Assembly: GCA_025677815.1 (NCBI GenBank)
Contig: JAIXMP010000026.1
Span: 186,001 to 250,000 of the forward strand
Length of the DNA stretch: 64,000 bases
DNA from: Phascolomyces articulosus
Lineage: Eukaryota > Mucoromycota > Mucoromycetes > Mucorales > Lichtheimiaceae
Reading direction: 5' to 3'
Both the position numbers and the translations under genes were made by a program. Shown here piece by piece: positions 24,875-37,800 of this stretch (position 1 is its first letter; the number at the start of each line of letters is the position of its first letter). The notes beneath the pieces were generated by a model that searched no databases, was not told where the DNA came from, and saw only the letters and a list, made by a program, of their open reading frames with translations.

Positions 24875-26841
24875 GATTAAGTATTGATGGTAAAAGAACA
24901 GAAAAAAAAAATTTGTTTATAGCTTCGCTGGCCCTTTTGGCAAAAATCCCACCCCGGCCAAAAAAAAAATTTCGGAGCTTGGAAGGACTGGGCTGGCAAA
25001 GTCATAGAAGATGAAAGCTTGGTTACTGTTCAACCTGTCAAAATTTTGGACCATACAAACAAAGGACGAACTTATTACTTTAATACTGTATGATTGTTAA
25101 CTGTCAGGGAGATGCCAATAATATAAAAATGGATTATGGAATATAAATACACTATATAATGCAGTTCTTCATGATGAACTTGTAACTAACCTGGTTAGTA
25201 TCGATAGGACAGGCAAAAAAAGGGTTAATAAAGAATCAATCAGTGAATATTTTTGTTTATGCATCGTTTCATCTCAAAAGGAATAAATAGACAGTTATAA
25301 AAATGGTCGTCATTACGCTAGACAGCATATTTTCAATAACGATGAATACATTTACAAAGGCTTTACAATCTACAACTTCAGTGAGCAACATAGCACATCC
25401 GCAAATATCAAGTATATATACATCAGAGATATGCATGGCTGTAGGCAGTGAAATTTAAAAGTATACATCGATATTCTTGATAGATATGTAGATCATTAAC
25501 ATCAGCTATGGACAACGGTTTTTTTAGACGCTAATATTTCCTCGTATATAGAAAGATGAATTATTTTGGAATCCAAGATGGTATCCTATATCGTTTTACG
25601 TTTTATCATTATTATATATATATATATATACTTAATCCATTCATCTGTTTTACAGTAATATTTTGCTACACCTCCTTACCTATGAGATTGCCCAACAAGT
25701 GCTTGCTTGTTGGGTGCAAAAACATTCCGAATCAAAACGTGCCATATACTCGAAGTGAAGTCACTATGGGTACCGTAAACGGCGATGAAAAACTGGTACG
25801 TACAAGTCAATCGAATGTTAAAAGGAAACAAAATTGACTACTTTCTCTTTTTGAAGGACAGAACGAACATATCAAATACAAGCCGGTACACTTGGACACT
25901 AGCTATACCTGAAGGACGAAACTATTTTGGATCAGTGCTGTGACAATGTCGAATAGAGCAAGCATCCATACCTAAATGTTCAAATTCTTCGACAATTCAC
26001 ACTGCAAGGGCTGCACGACGATAGCCGGATTACTGATGGTGAGCTGATGGATACTCGTTACGGGCATGGTGCCTGAATGCGCCAAAGGCTGGTAACTGAT
26101 CATTTCAGGTGTGACTTTCCATTACTCACACTTATTAGCTTAGCTTCCCCTCGTAACAGGATGGTTTTCGATGGATGATATTACCTACTTTTTCTTTTAT
26201 TTGCTGTATAATTTTCACTCAAGGAAGCGACCTCATGTCTATAGTGCTCTGGTCGCTCTAGTTTTCATTTGAAAAAGTAAAAATTTTAACCTGTACAACT
26301 TGGCTCAAACTGTGAAAAAATATAAAAGATTATAATAGTACATGTGTGGCGATATTGCTCCAGTTATTGGATTATTATATTGGTTTTGTCTTATATATTA
26401 TAGAAATTTATCAAATATATATGTAAATAAATACACTTGCTTTTATTTCAATTGTAGGATGTTGTAGAATAATGAATTTATAAAACTATTTGCTATCTAT
26501 CTAAATAGCTTTCTATTATTATTGTCTCTCAAATACTACTTGACAACCTGTACTTTTACAAGGACATGTTGCGACTATAATATCACTGTAACTCATCTTA
26601 ACTAATATTTGTGATTTACATAAGCAAGTAAGTAAGTAGTTTTCGATAAGGATGATAGAATTTACTAGATAACCAACTTTTTTTATATCAGTATAATGGT
26701 GTTCGGTTGAGCATTCGCAGAGACGAACTACATCCAATTTCAAAGAGCGCTTGAACGCGCTTAATTTTTTTTTCGTGTCTTTGCGTTTTCTTTTTTTTAC
26801 TCGCTTTCTCTCTGGTTCTACTTTTGGTTTCGTTAATAATA
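24875..26841. other. 2 kb intergenic region with possible decayed coding fragments
   Basis: No intact gene. Several short stretches read like coding sequence but are broken: about 24980-25093 (plus, open to a stop after FNTV), about 25300-25385, 25680-25837 and 25860-26150. In the last of these, stops interrupt otherwise normal-looking codons. A 9-bp inverted repeat (CCCAACAAG..CTTGTTGGG) lies at about 25690-25713. The patches are less AT-rich than the flanks. They could be remnants of a mobile element or an old gene, but I recognise no transposase, reverse transcriptase or integrase motif. The right end (about 26760-26840) is the CT-rich leader of SPT16. Confidence 0.4.
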
Positions 26842-29800
26842 ATGACCTTTACAGAAGCAGATGCCAAGCGTTTCCATCGAAGGGCACGCTTCTTGTTTAC
26901 ACAATGGAAGGTTAGCAATCACATTGGTATCAAATTTAAATTTTATATTTTTTTTGGAACGTTTGGATCATGAAAAGCCCATGGGATTATTATAGTTTTT
27001 TTTTTTTTTTTTTGATCTTGAATCAATTCATTCGATGTCTTGTAGAGTCCTTCGAACGCTAATCTTTTTCATGATGTGGACGCCATTTTATTACTAATTG
27101 GTGACGATGATTATGAAAATCCATACCGTAAATCAGTCACTGCAGAGGTAAATCCATTCGGCCCTTTGGTTTAAAAATGACTTTTGACAGAATAGAATAT
27201 ATACTTAAATGTCCAATTGTTAATAAACATGGTTAATTTAGACTTGGTTACTTGGAACACCAATGTATCAAACTTTGCTTCTTCTTGTACCCGATAAAGC
27301 CACTTTTGTATGCAATGGAAAAAAAGGTATATATAATAGTAGAGAATAGGATATTCGCAGCACATGGAAGCCATGTAGGATCCTTTGATAATAACGGTTC
27401 TATTATTGTACAATTTTTTTATTAGCTGATATATTGGAAGGTTTAAAGAAAGGAGATAAGCAAATACCACTTGACATTCTTCGACGTAGCAAAGATCAAG
27501 AACAAAATGTTGCTCTTTATATACCTTTGATTGAAGAATTGGCTGGTGTAAGTATAGAGGACCTATGTTCTATTGGTTGGGAATGTATTATATATAGATA
27601 TACTTATACTAAATTGATATATTATAGAAACGTGTGGGTATTGTTGAAAAAGACAAGTTTACCGGTAAAAATGTGGAAGAATGGAAAAAGGCACTTCAAT
27701 CCTCTGGCAAATCATTCGAAAATGTCGATATTACCGCAGCTTTATCCGCATGCTTTGCTGTAAAGGATGAAGAAGAAATTGTAAGTCATATTTTTTTTCT
27801 TTACCATCTCAGAGTTTTGGGAAGGAAGAATTTTATATATTGATGGCTTTATGTATATTCAAATATAGAAAACCATTCGAATGGCATCCCGACTTAGTGT
27901 CAATGTGATGAAAAACTACTTTATCGATGAAATGTCTACGATTGTGGATGAAGAGCGGCAAGTAACGCACGAAAAACTTTCTGAACAAACCGAAGGGATC
28001 TTGGACGATCCAAAGATGGTGAAAAAATTACGTCTCCCTGTGGACCCCGATAACAAAGATGATGTGGATTGGTGTTATAGTCCTATTGTACAAAGTGGCG
28101 GCGAATACGATTTAAAATCCTCTGCCATGTCCAATGGAAGCAACTTGCACGCAGGTGTGATTATCTGTTCCCTCGGTATCCGATACAAATACTATTGTTC
28201 CAACATTGGTCGTACCTTCTTAATCGATCCTAACAAAACCCAAGAAAAGAACTATGAATTCTTGCTCGAATTACAAAAGAAAATCTTGGAAAATATTCAT
28301 GATGGTGTCAAGATCCGTGATGTCTATCAACATGCATTGGAATATATCAAGAATAAACGACCTGATTTGGAAAAACATTTGACACGTTCCATCGGTTTTG
28401 GTATGGGTATTGAATTCCGTGAAGCCAGTTATGTTCTTCATGGCAAAAATGTGCGTGAATTACGTAACGGCATGGTATTGAATTTATCCGTTGGCTTTTC
28501 CGATCTTGAGAATCCCAAGCCTGCTGACAAGCGCAGCAAGACCTATTCCTTGTTGTTGGTCGATACCATTCGTGTCTCCCCTGAAGGTCCTGCGACTGTC
28601 TTGACTGATGCTTGTAGCAAAAAATTGAATGAAGTCTCTTACTTTTTTAAAGCTGATGGAAGTGAGACGGAACAACAAGAAAAGAAAAAACCTGCTAAAC
28701 CTGCAAAGAAGGAAACCACATCTAAATCTGCCGTATTGCGCAGCAAGTTCCGTAGTGAAGACCAAGATGAAGAGTCACGTGAACATAAACGCAAAGAACA
28801 TCAAAAGGAATTGTTTGCAAAGAAATTGGCAGAAGGTCTTGCTAAATTTGCAGAAGGTGAAGGTAATGGTGTCGATGATAATAAACCCGTGTTTAAAAAG
28901 TTTGAAAGTTATCGATCCGAATCCAAATTACCTCTAGTCAAAGATCAAAAGGTAAGAGGGTTTTTTTTGAGGGATGAGAAAGATGAGGTAGGAAAGAAAA
29001 TAAACTTATAAGAAAACCCGTTTTTTTAATTGGTTTAGATTTTTGTTGACAAGAGAAATGAAACTGTCATTTTACCATTTTATGGTATGGCTGTACCATT
29101 CCATATCACTACTTTGAAAAATGCAAGCAAGAGTGATGAAGGTGATTTTGTGATGCTCCGTCTTAACTTTATTACTCCTGGTCAGGCAGGTGGTAAAAAA
29201 GAAGATATGGTAAGACATGGGATATATGTACATACAGTTGGTTGATATGAACGAAAAAAGAGTGGCTTTACTCATTCCTTTTTTTAAAATATGACTGTAG
29301 CCATTCCATGATGCCAATGCCACTTTTGTTCGAGCATTGACTTTCCGAAGTGCAGATACACATCGTATGGGTCAAATCTTCCGTGATATTACAGATCTTA
29401 AAAAGGAAGCTGCCAAAAAAGAAGCACAACGGAAAGAAATGGCCGATGTGGTGGAACAAGATAATCTTATTGTTGTCAAGGGTCGTCGTCCGCACAGATT
29501 GCCTGATGTCTATGTTCGTCCACAATTGGATGGTAAACGTTTACCTGGTGAACTCGAAATTCATCAAAACGGTATTCGATATCAATCCATCAAATCCGAT
29601 AATTCATTCAGTAAATATCTTTTCACATTTTTTTTGATATAGGATGAATAAAACAAACCTAACAATAACTGTTATAATAATAGATGTACTGTTTACCAAC
29701 GTGAAGCATTTGTTCTTCCAACCTTGTGATAATGAATTATTGGTATTGATCCATATTCATTTCAAGAACCCAGTTATGATTGGAAAAAAGAAAACCAAAG

Positions 29801-31020
29801 ATATTCAATTCTATCGTGAAGCATCTGATATTCAATTCGATGAAACCGGTAACAAGCGAAGGAGACATATTTATGGTGATGAAGATGAATTAGAATCTGA
29901 ACAAGAAGAACGACGGCGACGAGCCAATCTGAATCGTGAATTCAAAACATTTGCTGAAAAAATTGCTGATGCTGTAAGTTCTTTCTTGATATGATTGGGA
30001 AAACAATTGTGGATTCATGGCATGGACTAAACATGCACATCAAACTTTTATTAGAGTGACGGTCGAGTTGAAGTGGATACACCTTTCCGAGAACTTGGTT
30101 TCACTGGTGTACCTTTCCGATCCAATGTTCTCTTACAACCTACAACAGATTGTCTTGTTCATTTATCAGACCCACCTTTCTTGATTGTTACCATCAGTGA
30201 AATTGAAATTGCTCATTTGGAACGTGTACAATTTGGGCTTAAAAACTTTGATATGGTGTTTGTCTTTAAAGATTTGCGTCGTCCTCATATACAAATCAAT
30301 ACCATTCCCATGTCACAACTCGATAATGTCAAGGACTGGTTAGAGTATGTATTGTGTTTATTATTATTCCTTGAGGAAGGTGAATTAGATGATGTTCTGA
30401 CTCACACACATCTCACTATTCTTTATTAAAAAAATTAGCTCGGTTGAAGTTGCATTTACAGAAGGTCCTGTCAATCTTAATTGGGGTATGATCTTAAAGA
30501 CAGTACTCGCTGATCCTGCAGACTTTTACAGAAATGGTGGATGGAACTTCTTAGCACAAGACAGTGATGTATGTTTTTGATTTTGGTATCCTTGGTGATT
30601 TAAAAAATAGGTTGATGTCGGGATACTGATCTAATTTATATATATAGGCTGAAGGAGCAGAAGATATGTCAGAATCAGCAAGTGAGTTTGAAATGGACGA
30701 AAGCGATTTCGAAGAGAGTGCAAGTGATGATGATGAAAGTGATTTCGCTTCAGATGCCTCTGATGACTCTATGGATGAGGAAGAATTGTCAGATTCCGGT
30801 GATGATTGGGATGAACTTGAGGAAAAAGCACGAAAAGGTAAAAGAAAGAAAAGTTTGATATTGATAAAAAGACACGTCTTTTGCGTATACATATGTATTC
30901 ATATTAATTCATTCTATCTATACCTATTTTTATATAGCTGATGAACGAAAGTTAAAGAGAAATGGTGAAGAACATATTGCTCCAGCAAATGCTTCACGCA
31001 AGAAACAAAAGCGACGTTAA
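26842..31020 (+). CDS. SPT16: FACT histone chaperone large subunit
   Basis: Thirteen exons: 26842-26910, 27046-27147, 27242-27326, 27426-27547, 27628-27780, 27869-28951, 29039-29209, 29301-29610, 29684-29973, 30055-30344, 30439-30568, 30648-30837 and 30938-31020. The product has 1025 residues, typical for the family. With Pob3, Spt16 loosens and rebuilds nucleosomes during transcription and replication. The N-terminal aminopeptidase-like lobe covers about 1-450 (with [11 protein letters not shown] and [11 protein letters not shown]). The middle part has tandem PH-like folds ([46 protein letters not shown]). [11 protein letters not shown] and GGWNFL precede a strongly acidic Asp/Glu/Ser tail (about 940-1000) that binds H2A-H2B. 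The extreme C-terminus is basic and would serve as a nuclear localisation signal. Nothing looks broken. Confidence 0.96.
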
Positions 31021-31512
31021 ACAAAAATAAAGATTCCATCCTACTCACACAACACAATTCTTTTTTTTCCCTACCCAACACATTTTTTTTCTTCTTTTTT
31101 CGTGTTTATTATATAACTCCAACTATCATCTTTCTTCCTTTTCCCTTCTCTTTCTCCCCATTCTAAATATAAATATATATATATATAGTACAAAACAATA
31201 GTTAAGAAAGAAGTGTTGGTTTATATGTCTTTTTGCTTGATTGTTATATATCGAGGACGATATATGTATATATTTGTCTATGGTTGGTAGAAAATGGATG
31301 GAGGGGTGATAATTTAGGTTCGAGTGATGGATTTGTAGTGATAGAATTGTCTTTCTTTAATAATATACAAAAAGGATGAAAATAAAGGTTTTGATTAAGC
31401 TTCAACTTGTTAATAAGGAACAAATACAAGTTTTCTTATATTCAACATATATTTATATATACATACATATAAACACATTTTTGGAGGGATAAGTTTTTTT
31501 TTTTTTTTGTTT
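31021..31512. other. convergent intergenic region between SPT16 and MIM1
   Basis: T-rich and AT-rich sequence that must hold the 3' ends of both convergent genes, with AATAAA-like signals on both strands. No open frame of interest. Confidence 0.6.
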
Positions 31513-31824
31513 TTACTCGTTTCTGAGCTTTTCTAATCGATTATTTTCAGCTTGTAAAGTCTTTTTATATTCGGCTGTAGCAGCAGGTGGAATACCAGGA
31601 CCAAGGCCAAGAGCGGTAGCAGGGGAAGAAACGCGCGAGAAACCAAACCAACCATACTTGAACACCAATTCATTGGCCAAGATTTCACCAAAGCCAAGCA
31701 TAACACCATTAAAGAAAGGTAATACAAAGTTGATGGCTGTAGATTTCAATACCCAGAGAAATGTTGGATTTTTATACCATGGTTCACGTTGAACTATCAA
31801 TGCTTTGTTCGTGTAATCTGACAT
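31513..31824 (-). CDS. MIM1: mitochondrial outer-membrane import protein Mim1 (TOM13 family)
   Basis: Single exon, 103 residues. The core NFVLPFFNGVMLGFGEI (about 32-48) followed by ANELVFKYGWFGFSR is the signature of the fungal Mim1/TOM13 family. It is a single transmembrane helix with GxxxG-type packing residues. Mim1 forms a complex with Mim2 that inserts alpha-helical proteins into the mitochondrial outer membrane and helps TOM assembly. After the helix there is a Pro/Gly/Ala-rich turn and a charged C-terminal helix (about 82-103), longer than in budding yeast. Divergent from OST5, with 221 bp between the two ATGs. Confidence 0.85.
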   Translation of the reverse strand: MSDYTNKALIVQREPWYKNPTFLWVLKSTAINFVLPFFNGVMLGFGEILANELVFKYGWFGFSRVSSPATALGLGPGIPPAATAEYKKTLQAENNRLEKLRNE

Positions 31825-32045
31825 GATTATATGAATTTATATAAAAATAAAGGTAAAAAGATATATAGAATATAAAGGCACCACCACACACCGCGCTCGT
31901 CTGAAAGTAGGCATGCTTTCATTTTTTAACCTCAGCGCGAATCTAGCAAATAATATAGTCTAGCCAACGCATCAAACCTATTCGTGACACGACAGTTCCT
32001 TTTTTTTTTATTCATTCCATTCTTTTTTTTTATTATATTCATATA

Positions 32046-32478
32046 ATGTCATCAGCACTTGTAAGATTCATTATAATCGAATTATTTTGATACAGAAGTT
32101 CCATTTTATTTAAATTATGGTTTTTTTAATAGATTGATTGGAAAGCAGCTTCATCATTGAGCGCACCCATTCCACCAAGTGTATTACCATTTTTAGCGTT
32201 GGCCTTTTTGTCCGCAGGACTTCTTTATGGCGGAATCTTTGTCGTGTAAGTTTATAATGAGTTTTTGCATAAAATGAAGAAGGAGAAGAAGAAAGGTTAT
32301 TCAATGGAATGAAGGAGAAAGTAGTTATTTATAATGAATTGTTATTTTTTTTAAAAAAAATTATAGACAAGGCAAAAACACATCCTTGTTTAACCAACTC
32401 TCGATATCCATTTTAGCATCCCTTTTCCTTGGTTTTGGTGCCGTATTTACATCCGTTTCAGTGGGTGTCTATGTCTAA
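32046..32478 (+). CDS. OST5: oligosaccharyltransferase subunit OST5 / TMEM258
   Basis: Three exons, 32046-32060, 32133-32245 and 32367-32478, encode 79 residues, the same length as the animal TMEM258 protein. Two transmembrane helices are visible: LPFLALAFLSAGLLYGGIFVV (helix 1, residues about 25-45) and the second containing ISILASLFLGFGAVFTSV. The ASLFxGFG...VGxYV ending is diagnostic. The subunit sits in the ER membrane complex that transfers the lipid-linked glycan to asparagine. The first exon is only 15 nt long. Shares a bidirectional promoter region with MIM1. Confidence 0.9.
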
Positions 32479-32955
32479 TAAATATATCTTATAATAAAAT
32501 CATGAATGTACATTATTTTTTTTTTTTTTTGCCAGACGAAAGGAGATTTATAATGCTTAGGGATGAGCGGAAGAAGAACAAGAATAAGGAGGAGAGAGAG
32601 AATCAAATAATAACATACATTAGAAAAAGAAGTTTCGGAAGAGGAATTCAGTAGTAGTAGCAGTTTAGTTTATATTTATAGAAGTTGTTATGAGACCAAA
32701 AACAAACTTTCTTTTTTGTTATAATAAAAGCACTAGGATCAAGGAGCTATTTCTTTTATTTTTATATTTGTGGGACTTAGATTACTATTATTGACACATT
32801 TTTTTGTTCTTTCTTCTTTCTTTTCTTACTTATCTCTATTATTTTATAGCAATCAACAACATCCAAAAGGTATATAGATATTAAGTCTAGAAGATATTCA
32901 TTATATTCACCTATTAATTCATCATTTTATCATAGAGATATAAAAAAAAAGTATC
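32479..32955. other. intergenic, AT-rich
   Basis: Holds the 3' region of OST5 and the promoter of the small membrane protein at 32956. I see no further gene or structured element. Confidence 0.55.
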
Positions 32956-33390
32956 ATGGGGGATGTTATTCTATCGGATTTGGATCAAGGTTTATTGATT
33001 ATCGTTTCGATATTGATAATATTGATTGTTATTGCCATAATTTATATTTCTTGTAAACGATATTCACGATTGGAACGCCGTTTATGGAGAGATATTGAAC
33101 AAGATTTCGTTATTATTGGCAGTCCAGCTCATATGGCAGAAATTAAAAAGAGTGAGAGTGATTTATCATGTCATACAATAAATAGAAAGATACGTCCATC
33201 TTTATTATTACAACCTTCTACTACGGCTCATCATACACCATTTTCTTCATCGACAACGCATAACATGATTCCTCCATCAACACCTGGGTTACCACAATCT
33301 CCACCTCCTGCTTATCATTTTGATCGTAAAAGTACTAGTTTTGAAGATGGCACTATCACCACGTCTTCTCTTGTGGATGTCAAAATTTAA
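32956..33390 (+). CDS. small single-pass membrane protein with a PPxY motif
   Basis: Single exon, 144 residues, family not recognised. Residues about 12-34 are one long hydrophobic helix of Ile/Leu/Val. An acidic N-terminus precedes it, and Cys-Lys-Arg with further basic residues follows, so by the positive-inside rule the C-terminus should face the cytosol. The C-terminal half is Ser/Thr/Pro-rich and contains SPPPAYHFD, a PPxY motif (residues about 117-120), the ligand of WW domains such as those of Rsp5/Nedd4 ubiquitin ligases. Known Rsp5 adaptors of yeast combine a membrane anchor with PPxY. A similar role for this protein is inferred. Confidence 0.65.
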   Translation: MGDVILSDLDQGLLIIVSILIILIVIAIIYISCKRYSRLERRLWRDIEQDFVIIGSPAHMAEIKKSESDLSCHTINRKIRPSLLLQPSTTAHHTPFSSSTTHNMIPPSTPGLPQSPPPAYHFDRKSTSFEDGTITTSSLVDVKI

Positions 33391-34875
33391 AAACGGCACT
33401 TGTTCTCTTTATTTATCTATATCCCTTCTCCTTCTTCTCCTCCAATCCTAATAGCTTTTCATAATATACCATATATACATTTTATTATCCCAAATTATTC
33501 ATCTTCTTTTTCTCACTTTTTTATTTTTTCTCTCCTCAAGGCTTAGTATAAAAGGAGAGGAGATGGTAGAGAAAATAATTAATATAAATCTTCAAATTCT
33601 TTATTATTATTTAATAATAATAATAATAATAGCTTTTATACATATGTTTTTTTTTTTCATTTTTATTATTATTATTATCATTCAATTGTATATATTATGC
33701 ATTATTATCGAATATCATATATATATATATATATATATATAAATTTATCTATATATAAAGGAAGATGGTCTTGTTATATATATATATATATAAGCAGTAA
33801 CTATATAATAGGTCGAGAATGGCATATAGAAAGGGGATTCTGATATATAAAAGGGGTATAATAATATAATATATAATAGCTGAAAGGAATTTAAGCACAC
33901 AAAAAAGGAGACCATTTTTATGTGAATTATTATGAGGCGAACAGACATTTTTTTTTTTACATTGAGTATATCGATAGTCTTTCTATATATAAAAATATAG
34001 TATCCATTACCTAAACCACCATCAGTTTAAATAGTATAATCACTTAGCTAATACCCCTTCTCCTCTTCTTACTCCTCTTTAACACCGCCATGTAGTGTAT
34101 ATATATATATATATATATATAAGGTAGAAGGTAGATATAGGATGGTACACGTTCTTTGTCTGTGTTGATAACTTAAAAAGACTGTAAAAACAAGCGCTCT
34201 TGTTTACGCTCTTTTATTTCTTTCTTTTTTTAATTAGCCTCTTTTTTTGCATATATAGTATATATGCATCATCTATAGTCAACCCCCGGTTTTTGCAACA
34301 CAGGAAAATTCAAAAAATCAGTACGAACTTGTTATACACTAAAACGAGAGTGAATAAGCAGATGAAATTCCAAAAATTGATACAAAACTTATGTGGGTGC
34401 GCAACATGTGAGAGGTTGACTGTATTATAGACATTTTCATAAAAGCCATTAATAAAATAATAAATTTTAATTGTATTAAAGACAATTTAGATGGAATAAA
34501 TGATATATTATGATGGATAATATTTGTCGCTGCAAACAAAATGTCACTTAGCAACTTACATTTTATTATGCAAACAATCAAAATAAAGAAAACGCCTTAT
34601 ACTTGTTATTGTTGCATTTCCTTTTGAGGTATCTCCTTCACCCCACCCCCCCCCCATCGGAGGGCGCGGCTGGCAACTTATAGCCATCAAACTTTTATAT
34701 TTTCTTGAAGGCACACACAACACCAGCAAACACAGACTCTTTTTCTTTTTTTTTCTGTCTACTTATTTATACAAACTTGCGTAATATACAATCCGGCGTA
34801 CCTTTTCACGGGCCTATCCTCCTCTTCCGCCACTAATAACTAGCAAAAAAAAAATAACCTCTTTTTCGTCTTACC
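33391..34875. other. 1.5 kb intergenic region with long AT microsatellites
   Basis: No supported gene. It includes AT dinucleotide runs at about 33717-33741, 33775-33792 and 34096-34121, and ATT/TAA trinucleotide stretches around 33600-33680. The last 250 bp (C-run at about 34643-34660, then CT-rich sequence) looks like promoter and leader of the GW-repeat gene. Confidence 0.6.
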
Positions 34876-37800
34876 ATGGATAATTCAATTGAAGCACTCA
34901 AAGTGGAACAAAGTGCCATTTCCAAGGAACTGGCACGATTCCGTCCCTGTCACCCAGAATCGCGTTGTTACTTTTGTCGTGAATGGGCTCAATTTGTTTA
35001 TAAAAAACATGTCGCGTCTATTCAAAAAACGCAAGACAATCAAGACCAAGCCATGGTATTGAAAGCAGGTCGTTATAGTCTCCGTCTTCCTAATGACACT
35101 TCTACTGCTGCTGCGACCAATGTGGATCATAAAGGACAGGCTCGCCAAATGTTCAAGACTATTAAACAAAAATTAAAAGACCAAGACGAAAATAGCAATA
35201 CCACAGGAACAACCACCACCACATTGGCAGAAGAAATCATTGCCGCTTGTAATGCTTGGATTGAGTCACCTAGCAATGTCACGACATTGAATTCCTTGTT
35301 TGAACCTGTTCAATTCGATCCATACGATCAAGGGTTATTTGAAGAAGAACAAGCGGATCCCAAAGAACCTGGACGATTGCTGAATCCCTTGATAGTTAAA
35401 CGTCAACATGTACTGTTACCTTCCAAAGAGTTCAAACTGTTGAAAAATTTGACAGGCGATGTCTTACTATCTCATCGTGAGGCTATGTGTGACCATATAC
35501 GTCCAGAATGGAAATCTCCCAATGATTTGGACGTGGATCGTGCGATTTTTAACGAAAAAATGGATCAAGAAATCAAAAAAGAATTGGGTCGATTGGAACA
35601 AGTGTTGAATATATCCTGGCAACATTTAACTGAATTTATGATTCAATTACGTGCTATTGACAAGGACCGTATTCGTTTGTTGGGTAAAGAAGAATGTCAA
35701 AAGGATATTGATTATTTTGCTGGTAAACAATCCGATCTGGCAGCTTCGTTTCAAGAGTATTGGTCACCTTTTGCGGCTAATTTCAAGAAAAAGCAACGAA
35801 ATGGACCTGATCTGGCTACCGTGGATGCAGCATTCAATGAGTATTTTGATTACTTGGTGGGAAAAGCGGAGCAATTTCAAAAGGAATTTGTGTTGCCTCG
35901 TTTGGAAGCTGTGGTAGGATTGCTCAAAAAGTTATGGGAATTATTGATGCCCACAATCCGTCAAATGGCTGAACGTATGGCGACCTTTGAATGTAAGAAT
36001 GAAAAGGGAGAGAACATTGGTGAACGTATGAAAGCCAATTGTGCGAAACTCGTCAAATCAGTGGAAAGTGTGGATCCCATGACCGACGTGAAAAAAGCTA
36101 CGGAAAGTATTCAACAAGAAACAGAAGCACGTATCAAGGAGTATGTCGCTGAAATCGAGGAATTGAAAAAGGTTTATATGGAAGGGAAAGCCAGTGTTAC
36201 TATGCGATTAGACAAGATTGCCAATCACAAGGCCTTCAAAAAGCAAATCAAAAAGGCTGAAGGGGGATATCATTCGATCCGTCAACATTTCCGATATCAA
36301 CTAACACAAAAGATCTTCCCTGAAACCCGATTTGCCAAGTTTTGTTTAGTGTCTGTGGAAGCCTTGATCCAGGAAGGAGAATTAATGGAAGTCATGACGA
36401 TTGAACGTGAAATGAAACGATTTTCTGAAGAACAAAAGGATATGGTGGAAGAACGTCAATACTTGTTTGAAGATTTTGAAGATGGTATTATGACAGGTCG
36501 ACGTGAATTGGCAGGGATCATGGGTCGATTGTTCTTGAAGGAAGGAATGCGTATTCAAGGTGAAAATCTGGCATTGCAACGTCAATATACATTGCTTCAA
36601 TCTTTGGGAGACAAAGGTGCAACACCTTCTCCGTCAGGTAGGAATACATTTAATGAACCACAGCCCTCTGTTTCAAAACAAGAATTATCATCAGGTGTGG
36701 CTGGAAAAAAGAAAAAGACAAGAACGAAAAAGGGTGCTGCCAATACAACCTCTGATAATTCATTATCAGATGCAAAAAAAGATGTACAATTGGTGAGCGA
36801 TCGTTTGGAATTACTCAACAAGCTTTGTGATTCTGTTCTCGATGATGATGAAGAAAAGAAGAAGGATGAAAAACCCGCCATCGAATTCTCAACTTCCAAC
36901 AAGGGTACCGGTAGCAAACCAGCTTCAGGAGCCTCGTCTTCTGCACCTAAATTGATGCCAAAGCAACAAGAACAAAAGAATATGGGCACAACACCTAAAT
37001 CTTCTACGACACCAAAGACAGTATCACCAGCACCTTCTACTTCTGTTTCATCGAAACCTGCATCGCCAAGACCAACATCGCCAGCACCCGTTGCTACAGC
37101 TGTTCAATCCAGTACTACCACTATAACAACTGTACCAACTCCTTCTCCCAAAAGACACACACCCTCTCCTCCACCCAAAGAAAAGGTTGTTGAATCTAAA
37201 TCCGAACCTAAAAAGGCAACCACACCTACCGCTGTGAAGTTGATGACTCCTCCACCTTCTCAGATACAACAACAGGAACCATCTAAATCGACATCAACAA
37301 CATTGTCATCCAAGTCAAGCACCATGCCTTCTTCAGCAGAACCAGTATCCGCCACTAGTACGACATCACCCTCACAAGATTTAGGAGGGTGGGGTTCTGT
37401 GAACGCAGCCGAAATGGTCAAAGGTTGGCACGCTTTGAAAGACTCTGTTCCCGTCCGCGAAGAAGTGAAGCAACAACAACAACCTGCCAAAAAGAAAGTT
37501 GCGGAATCACCACCACAAGATGATGGCTGGGATGCTGCACCTCCGGTACCGAAACGCGATATCCAAGCGGATGCATGGGCTGCGGAAAATACCGAAGCTT
37601 GGAAGAAGAATCATGAAAAAATTCGTCAAATGGTGGATGCTACAAGCATGGACGATGTACCCAAACCATACGAATCGAACAATAAGCCAACAACAACTTC
37701 TGATGGTTGGACAGAAATTCCAACTAAGAAAAAACAACTGTCACCCGTCGCTCAAGATGATGGATGGAATCAAGTACCGGTATCTTCCTCTTCTCCATCC

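Noticed and set aside
25690..25713. hairpin CCCAACAAG..CTTGTTGGG considered as part of a tRNA or terminator
   Set aside because: No cloverleaf, T-loop or acceptor stem surrounds it. Intrinsic terminators are not expected in a eukaryote. Kept only as a minor inverted repeat.
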